Positions 1-9,198 of a stretch of DNA of 64,000 nt are shown here, piece after piece (position 1 is the stretch's first letter; every line of letters begins with the position of its first letter). Source of the stretch: Novosphingobium sp. AP12 (GTDB taxonomy: Bacteria > Pseudomonadota > Alphaproteobacteria > Sphingomonadales > Sphingomonadaceae); the NCBI RefSeq assembly GCF_000281975.1, contig NZ_AKKE01000062.1, forward strand, positions 1 to 64,000, in the 5' to 3' direction. Both the position numbers and the translations under genes were made by a program. The notes beneath the pieces were generated by a model. It worked only from the letters and a program-made list of their open reading frames with translations, had not been told where the DNA came from and ran no database searches.

Positions 1-504
1 GGCGCCTGCCGTGAGCGCGGGCTCGCACACTAGCGCGAATCGCGCTGCGCCGTTGCTGGTGACGACCAGAGTCGGCCCTGCCTCTTCCGCTTCGAACAGG
101 TCGCGCCAGGCCGCCTTGCGCGCGTCGGCCTCGACGGTCCAGCCGGGCGGCGGCTCGGCGCGCGTATCCCATGCCGCGAGCGCCTCCGTACCGATCCGGG
201 CAAGCACGGCGTCTTCGGCCTGGTCCTCGTCAGGGCCATGGTCGATCTCGCGCAGCCAGTCGCAGGATTGCGGGGCGGGAGCATCGGACTGCCGGTCGAG
301 GACCGCTTGCGCCGTCGCCCGGGTGCGTGCCAGCGGCGACACGAGGACACGCGAGAAGTGCAGGCGCTCGGCCGCGAAATGGGCGCCAAGCGCGCGGCCC
401 TGCGCCACGCCCGCTGCCGTCAGCGGCAGGTCGGTGCGGGCACCGATGCGACGCGGCGGCTCTCCGGGCTCGAAGGTGTTGCCATGGCGGACAATGACGA
501 ACAT
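1..504 (-). CDS. histidine phosphatase family protein (3' end cut by window edge)
   Basis: The protein starts MFVIVRHGNT, the RHG catalytic-histidine motif of the histidine phosphatase (phosphoglycerate mutase-like) superfamily. It continues for 168 codons without a stop and runs off the left edge. A second conserved block, SPLARTRATAQ, fits the region after the RHG motif. The ATG at 504 lies 8 nt after the kdsB stop, so the two are probably co-transcribed with kdsD. The substrate cannot be read from sequence. A role as a sugar phosphatase near the Kdo genes is possible but unproven, because the usual Kdo-8-phosphate phosphatase KdsC is a HAD enzyme. Confidence 0.88.
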   Translation of the reverse strand, partial: MFVIVRHGNTFEPGEPPRRIGARTDLPLTAAGVAQGRALGAHFAAERLHFSRVLVSPLARTRATAQAVLDRQSDAPAPQSCDWLREIDHGPDEDQAEDAVLARIGTEALAAWDTRAEPPPGWTVEADARKAAWRDLFEAEEAGPTLVVTSNGAARFALVCEPALTAGA

Positions 505-512
505 GCGCTCGC

Positions 513-1367
513 TCAAGCCGGGAAGGGGTCGCCGAGGCGCGCGATGGCCGCCTCGGCGAGGGCGATGTCAGCCGGCGTGTCGATGCCCGAAAGGGCATGT
601 TCGGGCGCTTCGACTTCGACCGTGGCGATGGTCCGGCCGTTCTCCAGGAAGCGCAGTTGCTCGAGCCCCTCCAGCCGCTCACATGGCGTCGGCGGGGCCG
701 ATGCGAACCATTCCAGCGCCGCCATCCGGTAGCCGTAAAGGCCAAGGTGCTGCCAGACAGGAGAAGTAGGGCCAGCAGCGCGCAGTGCCGCCTCGTCGCG
801 CATCGCGGGCAGGATAGTCTTTGAAAACCAAAGCGCGCGTCCCTGCCCGTCGCGCACGCAGGTGGTGCCGCTGAACGGCACCGACTGCTTGTGCTCCCGC
901 AGCCGGTCGAGGCGCTGCCAGTCAAGCCGGTATACGGGCGTTGCCACGTCGGCCGTCCCGCCGCGCAGGGTGGCTATCAGGTCGGCGACCACGGTCGGCG
1001 CGATGAACGGTGCATCACCCTGCAGATTGATCACGAGCGCGGGGGGGCGGGGCCGCTGCAGGGCCGCGGCGCAGGCGCGTGCCGAGCCGGAATCGATTTC
1101 CGCCGCCGTCTCCGCGACATCGACACCGAGGTCGCGGGCATGTGCGGCGATACGCGGATCGTCTGTCGCCACCACGACGGCGCACCCGCCCGCCAGCCGC
1201 GCCGCCCCGCGCCCCACCGCGACTACACGCTCGAGCAGCGTGCGGCCAGCGATCGACAACAGCGGCTTGCCCGGCAACCGGGTCGAGCCGAACCGCGCCG
1301 GGATGACGATCAGGTCCGTCGGCAAGTTTGGACTGGAAGTCGCCACGAGCGTAGGAATATCAGGCAA
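513..1367 (-). CDS. kdsB: 3-deoxy-manno-octulosonate cytidylyltransferase (CMP-Kdo synthetase)
   Basis: KdsB activates Kdo with CTP to give CMP-Kdo for inner-core lipopolysaccharide, in the cytoplasm. The N-terminal nucleotide-binding signature IPARFGSTRLPGKPL is clear at residues 22-36. Further family blocks follow, including VVVATDDPRIA and INLQGDAPFI. The frame gives 284 aa against about 248 in E. coli; some 18 residues before the signature may not be translated if a start closer to it is used. The first 8 nt overlap the end of kdsD, which indicates translational coupling in a kdsD-kdsB-phosphatase operon, divergent from kdsA. Confidence 0.95.
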   Translation of the reverse strand: MPDIPTLVATSSPNLPTDLIVIPARFGSTRLPGKPLLSIAGRTLLERVVAVGRGAARLAGGCAVVVATDDPRIAAHARDLGVDVAETAAEIDSGSARACAAALQRPRPPALVINLQGDAPFIAPTVVADLIATLRGGTADVATPVYRLDWQRLDRLREHKQSVPFSGTTCVRDGQGRALWFSKTILPAMRDEAALRAAGPTSPVWQHLGLYGYRMAALEWFASAPPTPCERLEGLEQLRFLENGRTIATVEVEAPEHALSGIDTPADIALAEAAIARLGDPFPA

Positions 1368-2346
1368 CGCCCGCCTTGACGATGTCGTGCATGTGCACGA
1401 TCCCCGAAAGCCTGTCTCCGTCCACGACGAACAGCACCGAAACGGCGTTCTCGTTCATGACTCGCAGTGCATCAGTGGCAAGCGTATCGCCGGTGACCGT
1501 GACCGGGCTTGGCGACATGTGCAGGCCGATGTTGTCCTTGAGGTCGTGGACCGCGATGCAGCGCCTCAGGTCGCCGTCGGTGAAGGCCCCTACCAGACGG
1601 TCGTCCTCGTCGACCACCGCCGTACAGCCATAGCGCTTGCGGCTCATCTCGATCGTCGCGCTGGTCAGCGAGGCGTCGCGCCCCACTCGGGGAACGGATT
1701 CGCCCGTGCCCATGAGGTCCTGGATCGTGCAGAGCCGCGCACCCAGGTTTCCACCCGGATGGAAGGCGTGGAAATCGGACGATGTGAAGCCGCGCGCCTC
1801 GATCAGAGCGACTGCCAGCGCATCGCCCAACACGAGTTGTAGCGTCGTCGACGAGGTCGGCGCCAGCTCGTTGGGGCAAGCCTCGCGGACCGAGGGCATA
1901 GTCAGGCAGATGTCGGCGGCGCGCCCGGCGGTGCTGTCCGCGCGCGCCGTGGCGACGATCAGCTTCACACCGAAGTTGCGGCAATAATGAAGGATATCAC
2001 CCAGTTCGGTGGTCTCGCCCGACCAGGTGATCGCCAGGACCACGTCGTCCTGCGTGATCACGCCCATGTCGCCATGGCTGGCCTCGCCCGGGTGCAGATA
2101 AAGCGCCGAGGTGCCGGTGGAACGCATGGTCGCCGCGATCTTGCGGGCAATATGGCCGCTCTTGCCCATGCCAGTGACAATCACGCGGCCCGGCGTAGCG
2201 GAAAGGATCTGGATCGCCTGCTCGACCGCACGCGCTAGGTCCGGCATCTGCAAAGCCGCCCGCAGCGCTTCAAGCGCCCTCAGTTCGATATCCAGCGTCT
2301 TCAACGCAGAAGAGGCATGCTGCGGCTGGAAAGCTTCAATCTTCAT
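1360..2346 (-). CDS. kdsD: D-arabinose 5-phosphate isomerase, KpsF/GutQ family (SIS + two CBS)
   Basis: KdsD converts ribulose 5-phosphate to arabinose 5-phosphate, the first step of Kdo synthesis. The ATG at 2346 gives 328 aa, the same length as E. coli KdsD; an upstream in-frame start at 2466 would add a 40-residue unconserved leader and was rejected. The SIS domain occupies about residues 40-180 (RVIVTGMGKSGHIARKIAAT). Two CBS domains follow at about 205-328 (DDRLVGAFTDGDLRR and a last one ending near DGDRLSGIVHMHDIV). It is the first gene of the minus-strand operon and overlaps kdsB by 8 nt. Confidence 0.95.
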   Translation of the reverse strand: MKIEAFQPQHASSALKTLDIELRALEALRAALQMPDLARAVEQAIQILSATPGRVIVTGMGKSGHIARKIAATMRSTGTSALYLHPGEASHGDMGVITQDDVVLAITWSGETTELGDILHYCRNFGVKLIVATARADSTAGRAADICLTMPSVREACPNELAPTSSTTLQLVLGDALAVALIEARGFTSSDFHAFHPGGNLGARLCTIQDLMGTGESVPRVGRDASLTSATIEMSRKRYGCTAVVDEDDRLVGAFTDGDLRRCIAVHDLKDNIGLHMSPSPVTVTGDTLATDALRVMNENAVSVLFVVDGDRLSGIVHMHDIVKAGVA

Positions 2347-2560
2347 CGTACCCTGAACTTTATATGTATATTCAAGTAATTGTCGACTGCAGCAAGCCCA
2401 GAGCGTATTTGAATTCGCATGGGATTGCCAGCCGTTCGATTCCCCGCCAAAGGAGCCCTGCCGCAAAAACAGGGCTGTCCGCCGTACTCAAGTGACAGCG
2501 GTTGATCCAGTGGTTTCAAAATTTTAAGGCGCGTCTCTGGCGCGGCGAGGCAGGCATACC
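2347..2560. promoter_or_regulatory. divergent kdsD/kdsA intergenic region, AT-rich
   Basis: This 214-nt gap separates the divergent kdsD and kdsA starts. The stretch at about 2356-2395 is rich in A/T (TTTATATGTATATTCAAG) in an otherwise GC-rich region, so it probably holds the kdsD promoter and perhaps a nucleoid-protein site. No convincing operator was found. Confidence 0.35.
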
Positions 2561-3391
2561 ATGATATTTTGCGAACGGGAAATCGGTGCGGGCTCCCCGC
2601 TATTCATGATCGCCGGCCCCTGCGTCATCGAAAGCGAGCAGATGACCCTGACCGTGGCGAACACGCTTGCCGGGGTGGCGGAGCGACTTGGCCTGCTGCT
2701 GATCTTCAAGAGCTCGTTCGACAAGGCCAATCGCAGCTCGGACCGCTCGTTCCGTGGCCCCGGCATGGACGAAGGGCTGCGCATCCTCGAAAAGGTGCGC
2801 GCCGAGACCGGCCTGCCCGTCCTGACCGACGTGCATGAAGCCGGCCAGGTCGCTGCCGTGGCGCAGGCAGTGGACGTGCTGCAGACCCCCGCCTTCCTCG
2901 CACGGCAGACCGACTTCATCGCGGCGGTGGCTGCTTCGGGCAAGCCGGTCAACATCAAGAAGGCCCAGTTCATGGCGCCGGCCGACATGGCGCAGGTCGT
3001 CGCCAAGGCGCGCAACGCCGCCGAGGCTGCCGGACATAATCCGGATGCGTTTCTACTGAGCGACCGGGGAACGTCGTTCGGCTACAACAACCTGGTGTCC
3101 GACATGCGCGGCCTGGCGATCATGGCCCGGACCGGCTGCCCCGTGGTGTTCGATGCCACCCATTCGGTGCAGCTGCCCGGCGGCCTGGGAGAAAGCTCGG
3201 GCGGACAGCGCGAATTCGTGCCGTTGCTGGCGCGCGCGGCGGTGGCGGCGGGCGTCTCCGGCCTGTTCATGGAAACGCACCCGGATCCGGACACGGCCCT
3301 GTCGGATGGCCCCAACGCGCTGCCGCTGGATCAGTTCGAGCCGCTCCTTGCCCGGCTGCAGGCCATAGACGCGGTGGTCAAAACGCCCTGA
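2561..3391 (+). CDS. kdsA: 3-deoxy-8-phosphooctulonate synthase (Kdo-8-P synthase)
   Basis: KdsA condenses arabinose 5-phosphate with phosphoenolpyruvate to Kdo-8-phosphate. The 276-aa protein has the family signatures [12 protein letters not shown] near residue 19, [12 protein letters not shown] at about 48-59, LPVLTDVHE at about 87-95 and the C-terminal [16 protein letters not shown]. The E. coli protein is 284 aa. A GAGG-type ribosome site lies about 10 nt before the ATG. With kdsD and kdsB opposite, three of the four Kdo-CMP steps are here; kdsC is not in the window. Confidence 0.96.
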   Translation: MIFCEREIGAGSPLFMIAGPCVIESEQMTLTVANTLAGVAERLGLLLIFKSSFDKANRSSDRSFRGPGMDEGLRILEKVRAETGLPVLTDVHEAGQVAAVAQAVDVLQTPAFLARQTDFIAAVAASGKPVNIKKAQFMAPADMAQVVAKARNAAEAAGHNPDAFLLSDRGTSFGYNNLVSDMRGLAIMARTGCPVVFDATHSVQLPGGLGESSGGQREFVPLLARAAVAAGVSGLFMETHPDPDTALSDGPNALPLDQFEPLLARLQAIDAVVKTP

Positions 3392-3531
3392 CATCGTCGC
3401 GCCGCCGCGTCGGACTGGCGAAAAACCCTGCATTGCCAGTTGCATCCGGTGTCAACTTGTCAGAAATGCCGGCGATGGCCTCCCCTGGGAAAACAACTAC
3501 GAACCCGCGAATCCGGATCGCGAAAGTGTTC

Positions 3532-4581
3532 ATGGCTCCTCTCTGGGCTCTGCAACTGGCCACTTCGGCCAAGAGCTTCCTCGACAATCCGATCCTGGGG
3601 TCGCCGCGTTTCAACGCGGCCGGCCTGCATGTCGGCCGTGTGAAGCTTGCCGCTGCGCTGTGTAGCTGGCGTCGGCGCCGGCTTGCGGGCAAGGTCCGGC
3701 CCGACTGGCGCGAGGCGTTCGACCGCGACGGCTTCGTCGCTATCCGCGACGTCGTTTCGCCTGCCGAATTTCCCGCCCTGCGCGCGGCCATCCTGGCCTA
3801 CCAGGGGCCGGCGCGAGAGATGCGGCAAGGCGATGCGATAACCCGCAGGCTTGCCATCGACCCTGGGATGCTCGGCGCGATCGAACCCTTACGCGCGCTG
3901 CTTGCGCGCGAGGACTTGGCCGCCCTGTTCCACTACGTCGCCAGCTTCCGCACGACCCCGCTGCACTACATCCAGACCATCGTTAGCCACGATGGCGGCG
4001 AACACGGCGCCGATCCGCAGGAGACGCTTCATGCCGACAGCTTCCATTCCTCGCTGAAGGCATGGCTTTTCCTCAATCCCGTGGGCGCGGAGGAGGGGCC
4101 GTTCACCTACGTACCCGGCTCGCACCGCTTCACGCCCGAGCGGCTGGAATGGGAACGCCGACGTAGCCTGTCCGACCCGCATGCGATCGACCGCCTTTCG
4201 GCCCGCGGTTCTCCGCGCGTATCTACGCAGGACCTCGCCGCCATGAAGCTGGCCCCGCCCGAGGCCCTGGCGGTGCCAGGCAACACTCTGGTGGTGGCGG
4301 ACACGCTCGGCTTCCACGCACGCGGCGCCTCGCTGCGGCCTGGCGAACGCGTGGAGATATGGTCCTACGCGCGCCGCAACCCGTTCCTTCCATGGCTAGG
4401 CGGCGACCTGTTCAGCCTGCCGGGCATCGCCGAGCGACGCGTCAACTGGCTGTGGGCAGTTCGCGACCGCCTCGAGGCGCGGATCGGTCAGCCTTGGCGT
4501 CCGGCGGGGACGCGCACGGCCTCAGCAGACGGCGAAACTCACTCGCCTTCCGCTAGGATGCCTCGAAGGTTGCGCCCGTAA
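3532..4581 (+). CDS. phytanoyl-CoA dioxygenase (PhyH) family protein
   Basis: This is a probable Fe(II)/2-oxoglutarate-dependent oxygenase. The cupin iron ligands are visible as LHADSFHSS (HxD) and, about 120 residues later, the distal histidine in GFHARGASLRPGERVE, which also carries a likely 2-oxoglutarate-binding arginine. From the ATG at 3532 the protein is 349 aa. In-frame starts at 3466 and 3475 would lengthen it by about 20 residues, and none has a strong ribosome site. The substrate is unknown; its place next to Kdo genes suggests surface-glycan or lipid modification, as inference only. The last 43 nt overlap the end of the converging rmlA remnant. Confidence 0.82.
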   Translation: MAPLWALQLATSAKSFLDNPILGSPRFNAAGLHVGRVKLAAALCSWRRRRLAGKVRPDWREAFDRDGFVAIRDVVSPAEFPALRAAILAYQGPAREMRQGDAITRRLAIDPGMLGAIEPLRALLAREDLAALFHYVASFRTTPLHYIQTIVSHDGGEHGADPQETLHADSFHSSLKAWLFLNPVGAEEGPFTYVPGSHRFTPERLEWERRRSLSDPHAIDRLSARGSPRVSTQDLAAMKLAPPEALAVPGNTLVVADTLGFHARGASLRPGERVEIWSYARRNPFLPWLGGDLFSLPGIAERRVNWLWAVRDRLEARIGQPWRPAGTRTASADGETHSPSARMPRRLRP

Positions 4582-5250
4582 TCCGACTTGCCGAGCCCGG
4601 CGATCGCGCATTCCATTCCGGCGGCATCGATGAAGCCCTGACGCAAGGCGATTTCCTCGGGACTGGCGATTTTGAAGCCTTGACGCTTTTCCAGGATGCG
4701 CACGTATTCTCCGGCATCGAGAAGGCTGTCTGGCGTGCCGGTGTCCAGCCAGGCATAGCCGCGGCCCATGATCTCGACCGACAGTTCGCCGCACTCGAGG
4801 TAGACGCGGTTGACGTCGGTGATCTCAAGGTCGCCGCGCGGTGACGGCTTGAGGTTGGCAGCGATGTCCACCACCTGCTCGTCGTAGAAGTACAGGGGCG
4901 GTGACCGCCCAGTTGGACTGGGGTTTCTCCGGTTTTTCCTCGATCGACACGGCTTTCATGGTCTTGTCGAAGGCGACCACGCCGTAACGCTCCGGATCGG
5001 TGACGTGGTGGGCGAAGACGCTCGCACCGGTGCTCCGCGAAGCGGCGTTGGACAGCAATTCGGGCAGCCCGTGGCCATAATAGATGTTGTCACCCAGGAT
5101 CAGCGCCGAGCTTTCTCCGGCGACGAAGTCCGCGCCGATCACGTAGGCCTGAGCAAGGCCGTCCGGGCTGGGCTGTACGGCATATTCAAAGCTCATTCCC
5201 CACTGCGAGCCGTCGCCGAGCAGTGCCTGGAGCGACGGTGTGTCGCGCGG
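4539..5250 (-). pseudogene. rmlA: glucose-1-phosphate thymidylyltransferase remnant (5'-truncated and frameshifted)
   Basis: The readable sequence is typical RmlA/Rfb[50 protein letters not shown], then in another frame [19 protein letters not shown] and GYAWLDTGTPDSLLDAGEY. Two lesions are visible. First, similarity begins only at [14 protein letters not shown] (about 5250), so roughly the first 60 residues are gone, including the GGxGTRL nucleotide-binding motif and the start. Second, four bases at 4896-4899 stand where one glycine codon is expected, giving a +1 frameshift. The intact enzyme would make dTDP-glucose for dTDP-rhamnose. rmlB, rmlC and rmlD are absent nearby. Confidence 0.9.
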
Positions 5251-5307
5251 GCGCGCCGCCGTGCGCGCCGGTTTCCTGGTCAGCCCGCAAATGCTGGTTT
5301 TGGCTAG

Positions 5308-5538
5308 GCGGGTTACGTCAACGACGAGCAGCGTCGCCGCATCGAGGGCCCGACGGGCGCCACCTTGGTGTATGACCACTACCGTGCCGACGGCTATCAG
5401 GTCGGTGGCGGTGTCGAGAACATGCTCTTTCAGGGCCGCGCGCCGGTCTACCTGAACGCCCAGTACGTCTATTCCAACTACCACGGCGGCTCCAACCGCC
5501 AGCGCGTGATGGGCGACGTCGGCATTCGCTTCAAGTAA
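5308..5538 (+). pseudogene. C-terminal remnant of an outer-membrane beta-barrel protein
   Basis: The plus strand reads 76 residues in frame up to the TAA at 5536-5538, with alternating aromatic/hydrophobic strands such as [13 protein letters not shown] and a terminal barrel strand ending VGDVGIRFK. This resembles the end of opacity-type porin-like proteins. A TAG stands in the same frame at 5305 and no start or signal peptide is present, so the front of the gene is missing. It is head-to-head with the truncated rmlA, and both genes lost their 5' ends at the same junction. Confidence 0.7.
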
Positions 5539-5572
5539 GCCGGAGCAGGCAGCGTTTACGCTCCTGCGATGT

Positions 5573-5896
5573 TCAGGCCCGCGCCTTATCAGCGCGGGCC
5601 TGATCGCGTCGGCGCGAGGCGATCCACGCTGTCGTGCACGTCGCTCCCACTGGGCCCAGCCAATCGATCCATTGGTCCAGCTTCGTCCAGACCCTCAGGT
5701 CCAGCGGGCCCCACCAGGGCATGTTAGCGCGCAGGCCGGCGCCGTAGAGTTCGATCCAGCGGTATTCCGCCTGCGCCACCTCGCGGCCGATGAAATAGGC
5801 GGACGCCAGCGCCGCGCCCGCCCACCAGTTACGCGTGGCCAAACCCACTGCCGCCTGCAGGAGCAAGGCGACGACGATGTGTTCTATGTAGATCAT
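5573..5896 (-). CDS. small hypothetical membrane protein
   Basis: From the ATG at 5896 this encodes 107 aa (113 if the ATG at 5914 is used). Two hydrophobic segments lie near the N-terminus ([17 protein letters not shown] and [20 protein letters not shown]), then a tryptophan-rich stretch and a further weak hydrophobic helix before a basic C-terminus. No family is recognised. GC3-rich codons and the absence of a competing frame support real coding. It lies between the scar at 5.3 kb and glpK, on the same strand as glpK. Confidence 0.6.
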   Translation of the reverse strand: MIYIEHIVVALLLQAAVGLATRNWWAGAALASAYFIGREVAQAEYRWIELYGAGLRANMPWWGPLDLRVWTKLDQWIDWLGPVGATCTTAWIASRRRDQARADKARA

Positions 5897-5945
5897 GGGC
5901 GTGCAACGTATCACGGATGCGCCGGATGCGCCGGTGATGCGGTTC

Positions 5946-7439
5946 TCAGTCGTGCCTGAGCGCGGCCTTCAATGCGCGCCGCCACCCTTCGAGCAATCCC
6001 TCGCGCACCTCGGCGTCCATCGCTGGCAGGTAGCGCCGGCTGTGCGAGCGCGTCGCCGCGATGGCCTCGAAGTCCGGCCAGATGCCGACCGCGAGCCCCG
6101 CGAGGAAGGCCGCGCCCAGCGCCGTCGTCTCAAGGTGCTCGGGCCGCTCGACCGGCAGCTGCAGGATGTCGGCGAGAAACTGGCAGAGCCACTCGTTCGC
6201 TGCCATGCCGCCGTCGATACAGACCGCGGACGGGGTGCTGCCGCCGTCGGCGACCATCGCCTCGATCAGGTCGAGCGTCTGGTAGGCGACTGCCTCCAGC
6301 GCCGCGCGGGCGAGGTGGGCGGGCTCGGTGTCAAAGGTGAGGCCGGTGATCGTGCCGCGCGCCTCGGGGTCCCAGTGCGGCGCGCCGAGGCCCACGAAGG
6401 CCGGGACCATGTAGACGCCGTGGTTGCCATCGATCCGCGTCGCCATGTCGTTGGTCTGGCTGGCGTGGGTGATGATGCCGATGCCGTCGCGCAGCCACTT
6501 GATCGCGGCGCCCGCGGCGAAGATCGAGCCCTCCAGCGCATAGGTCATGCGCCCGTCGATGCGGTAGGCGGGTGTCGTGAGCAATCCGTTTTCGGAGGCG
6601 ACCGCCTCTTCGCCGGTGTTGAGCAGGATGAAGCAGCCGGTGCCGTAAGTGGACTTGACCGTGCCCGGCGCGAAGCAGGCCTGCCCGAACAGCGCGGCCT
6701 GCTGGTCGCCGGCGATCCCCGCGACGGTGATCTCCGCGCCAAACAGGTCGGGGGTGGTGGCGCCGAAGACGTGGCTGCTGTCGTGGACCTCAGGCAACAT
6801 CGCCATCGGCACGCGCAGGAGATCGCACAGTTCCCGGTCCCACTGCTGCGCGTGGATGTCGTAAAGCAGGGTGCGGCCCGCGTTGGTGACGTCGGTGGCA
6901 TGGACCCTGCCACCGGTCAGCCGCCAGAGCAGGAAGCTGTCGATGGTGCCGAATGCCAGTTCGCCGCGTATCGCCCGCTCGCGGGCGCCGTCCACCTCGT
7001 CGAGGATCCAGGCGAGCTTGGTGCCCGAGAAATAGGGATCGAGCAGCAGGCCGGTTCGCGCCCGTACCAGCGGCTCGTGCCCAGCCTCGCGCAGCGCGGC
7101 GCAGGTCTTCGCGGTGCGGCGGTCCTGCCAGACGATCGCGCGGTGGATCGGCTCGCCAGTGGCCCTGTCCCACACGACCACGGTTTCGCGCTGGTTGGTG
7201 ATGCCGATCGCGGCCAGGTCGGACGCGCCGAGGCCAGCTTTTTCGACAGCGTGCTTCACCGTGGCGACGACGTCGCGCCAGATGTCCTCGGGGTCGTGCT
7301 CCACCCACCCGTCGCGAGGGTAATGCTGCGTGAACTCGCGCTGGGCAGTGGCGACCGGCGCGCCCTTGGCATCGAAGACGATGCTGCGGGTGGAGGTCGT
7401 GCCCTGGTCTATGGCGAGGACATGCAAAGCTGCTGGCAC
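5946..7439 (-). CDS. glpK: glycerol kinase
   Basis: GlpK phosphorylates glycerol to sn-glycerol 3-phosphate with ATP. The 497-aa FGGY-family protein (E. coli 502 aa) shows [15 protein letters not shown] at residues 9-23, the ATP-binding block [19 protein letters not shown], the substrate region [12 protein letters not shown] and the signature [17 protein letters not shown]. It is divergent from glpD across a 162-nt gap that contains a candidate GntR operator. No glycerol facilitator gene is adjacent. Confidence 0.97.
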   Translation of the reverse strand: MPAALHVLAIDQGTTSTRSIVFDAKGAPVATAQREFTQHYPRDGWVEHDPEDIWRDVVATVKHAVEKAGLGASDLAAIGITNQRETVVVWDRATGEPIHRAIVWQDRRTAKTCAALREAGHEPLVRARTGLLLDPYFSGTKLAWILDEVDGARERAIRGELAFGTIDSFLLWRLTGGRVHATDVTNAGRTLLYDIHAQQWDRELCDLLRVPMAMLPEVHDSSHVFGATTPDLFGAEITVAGIAGDQQAALFGQACFAPGTVKSTYGTGCFILLNTGEEAVASENGLLTTPAYRIDGRMTYALEGSIFAAGAAIKWLRDGIGIITHASQTNDMATRIDGNHGVYMVPAFVGLGAPHWDPEARGTITGLTFDTEPAHLARAALEAVAYQTLDLIEAMVADGGSTPSAVCIDGGMAANEWLCQFLADILQLPVERPEHLETTALGAAFLAGLAVGIWPDFEAIAATRSHSRRYLPAMDAEVREGLLEGWRRALKAALRHD

Positions 7440-7521
7440 TCTCGTCTCTCCCGTCCGTTCGACCTTGCGTTCCGGGTCGATGGCCTTTGGTGGTCAGTTG
7501 ACTCGGACATCGTGATTGATG

Positions 7522-7536
7522 CTGGTAAGGCCAATC
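7522..7536. promoter_or_regulatory. candidate FCD/GntR operator between glpK and glpD
   Basis: The site CTGGTAAGGCCAATC contains TGGTAAGGCCAAT, which differs at one position from TGGTAAGACCAAT, a PdhR/LldR-like operator of the TTGGTnnnACCAA form. It is a TGG-N5-CCA inverted repeat and lies 83 nt before glpK and 66 nt before glpD. The octamer CTGGTAAG recurs before the GntR gene at 9151. Binding by the 9199-9960 regulator is inferred. Confidence 0.5.
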
Positions 7537-7601
7537 TCCTAGCCATATAGAGCGGCAGGTCAATCAGTGGCCGATCCGCAGTTAAAGCAAAAGGATGATC
7601 G

Positions 7602-9140
7602 ATGTCCGATCCCGCGACCTCCGCATCCGCCGATCCCTCGGACGGCAGCGTCTATGATCTCCTCGTCGTCGGCGGCGGGATCAACGGCGCGGGCATCGCG
7701 CGCGATGCTGCGGGACGCGGGCTGTCGGTCCTGCTGGTCGAGAAGGAGGATCTTGCCTCGCACACCTCGTCGGCCAGCACCAAGCTGATCCACGGGGGCC
7801 TGCGCTATCTCGAATACGGCGAGTTCCGCCTGGTGCGCGAAGCGCTGATCGAGCGCGAGCGCCTGCTCGGCATGGCGCCGCACATCATCTGGCCGCTGTC
7901 GTTCGTGTTGCCACAGGTCAACAGCCCGCGCCCCGCCTGGCTCGTGCGCCTCGGCCTGTTCCTCTACGACCATCTCGGCGGCCGCAAGATCCTGCCCGCC
8001 ACGCGCACGATCGCGCGGCTGGACAAGGACCTCAAGGGCAACGGGCTCAAGTCGGGCGCGATGAAGGCGTTCGTCTATTCAGACTGCTGGGTCGAGGACA
8101 GCCGCCTCGTCGCGCTCAACGCCATGGACGCCGCCGCGCGCGGCGCGCAGGTCCGCACCCGCACCCGCCTCGTCTCGGCCGAGCGCGCAGGCGGCGAGTG
8201 GACCGCGACGATTGCCGACGAGAACGGCAGCCGCGAGGTGCGCGCGCGCATCCTCGTCAACGCGGCGGGGCCGTGGGTGGCCGACGTCATCGGCCGCGTG
8301 CCCGACGCGCGCAGCGACCGGGGCGTGCGGCTCATCAAGGGCAGCCACATCGTCCTGCCCCGTCTCTATGAGGGCGACCACGCCTTCCTGCTCCAGAACC
8401 CCGACAAGCGCGTGGTCTTCGCGATCCCCTACCAGGGCGAATATACGCTGGTGGGCACCACCGACGAGGCTTGGGACGAGGCGCCCGGCGCCGCCGCCAT
8501 CTCGCCAGAGGAAACGCGCTACCTGCTGGAAACCGTGGGCCGCTACTTCACGAAGCCGGTGGGCGAGGGTGATCTCGTGTGGAGCTATGCCGGCATCCGC
8601 CCCCTTTACGACGACCGCGCCAGCAGCGCCTCGGCGGTGACGCGCGACTATGTGCTCGACCTCGACGCCGAGGACGGTGCCGCGCCGATGCTCAACATCT
8701 TCGGCGGCAAGATCACCACCTACCGCAAGCTCGCCGAGCACGCGCTGGAGAAGCTGGCGCCGTTCACGCCCTCCGCAACCGGGGCGTGGACCTCAGGCGC
8801 GGTTCTGCCGGGGGGTGACATACCCGACGCCGACTTCGAGCGCTTCGTCGCAAAGCTGATCACCACCCACCCGGCGATGCCTGCAAAGTATCTGCGCCGC
8901 CTTGCCCGGGCTTACGGCACGCGGACCTCGTTCATCCTTGGTAGGGCGACCGACCCCGCCGGCCTCGGCCGCCATTTCGGCGGCGACCTTTTCCAGGCCG
9001 AGGTCGACTACCTTGCCGCCAGCGAATGGGCCCGCAGCGGGCGCGACGTGCTGTTCCGCCGCTCGAAGCTGGGCCTTCACCTCGGCGCCGACGTCGAGGC
9101 CGCGCTGGACGCCTATCTGGCCGGCAGAGCCTCGCGCTGA
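7602..9140 (+). CDS. glpD: glycerol-3-phosphate dehydrogenase, FAD-dependent
   Basis: GlpD oxidises glycerol 3-phosphate to dihydroxyacetone phosphate at the inner membrane and feeds electrons to ubiquinone. The 512-aa protein (E. coli 501) has the N-terminal FAD fold YDLLVVGGGINGAGIARDAA at about residues 18-37. It also has the family signatures SSASTKLIHGGLRYLE, GSHIVLPRL and FGGKITTYRKLAEHALE. It probably forms a regulon with divergent glpK and the GntR-type gene 58 nt downstream. Confidence 0.97.
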   Translation: MSDPATSASADPSDGSVYDLLVVGGGINGAGIARDAAGRGLSVLLVEKEDLASHTSSASTKLIHGGLRYLEYGEFRLVREALIERERLLGMAPHIIWPLSFVLPQVNSPRPAWLVRLGLFLYDHLGGRKILPATRTIARLDKDLKGNGLKSGAMKAFVYSDCWVEDSRLVALNAMDAAARGAQVRTRTRLVSAERAGGEWTATIADENGSREVRARILVNAAGPWVADVIGRVPDARSDRGVRLIKGSHIVLPRLYEGDHAFLLQNPDKRVVFAIPYQGEYTLVGTTDEAWDEAPGAAAISPEETRYLLETVGRYFTKPVGEGDLVWSYAGIRPLYDDRASSASAVTRDYVLDLDAEDGAAPMLNIFGGKITTYRKLAEHALEKLAPFTPSATGAWTSGAVLPGGDIPDADFERFVAKLITTHPAMPAKYLRRLARAYGTRTSFILGRATDPAGLGRHFGGDLFQAEVDYLAASEWARSGRDVLFRRSKLGLHLGADVEAALDAYLAGRASR

Positions 9141-9148
9141 TATGGGTA

Positions 9149-9163
9149 AACTGGTAAGATGAC
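9149..9163. promoter_or_regulatory. candidate autoregulatory GntR half-site
   Basis: AACTGGTAAGATGAC shares the octamer CTGGTAAG with the site between glpK and glpD. It has a good left half-site (ACTGGT) but a degenerate right half. It sits 36 nt before the GntR start, where an autoregulatory operator would be expected. Confidence 0.3.
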
Positions 9164-9198
9164 TTGTCGTCCACATCCATGGAAGGGATGAAACGGGC

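Noticed and set aside
2347..2466. Upstream extension of KdsD to an earlier ATG
   Set aside because: The added 40 residues are unconserved and AT-rich DNA there looks like promoter; the later ATG gives the exact family length.
5895..7550. 551-codon frame antisense to glpK
   Set aside because: glpK is conserved end to end; the antisense product has no recognisable feature.
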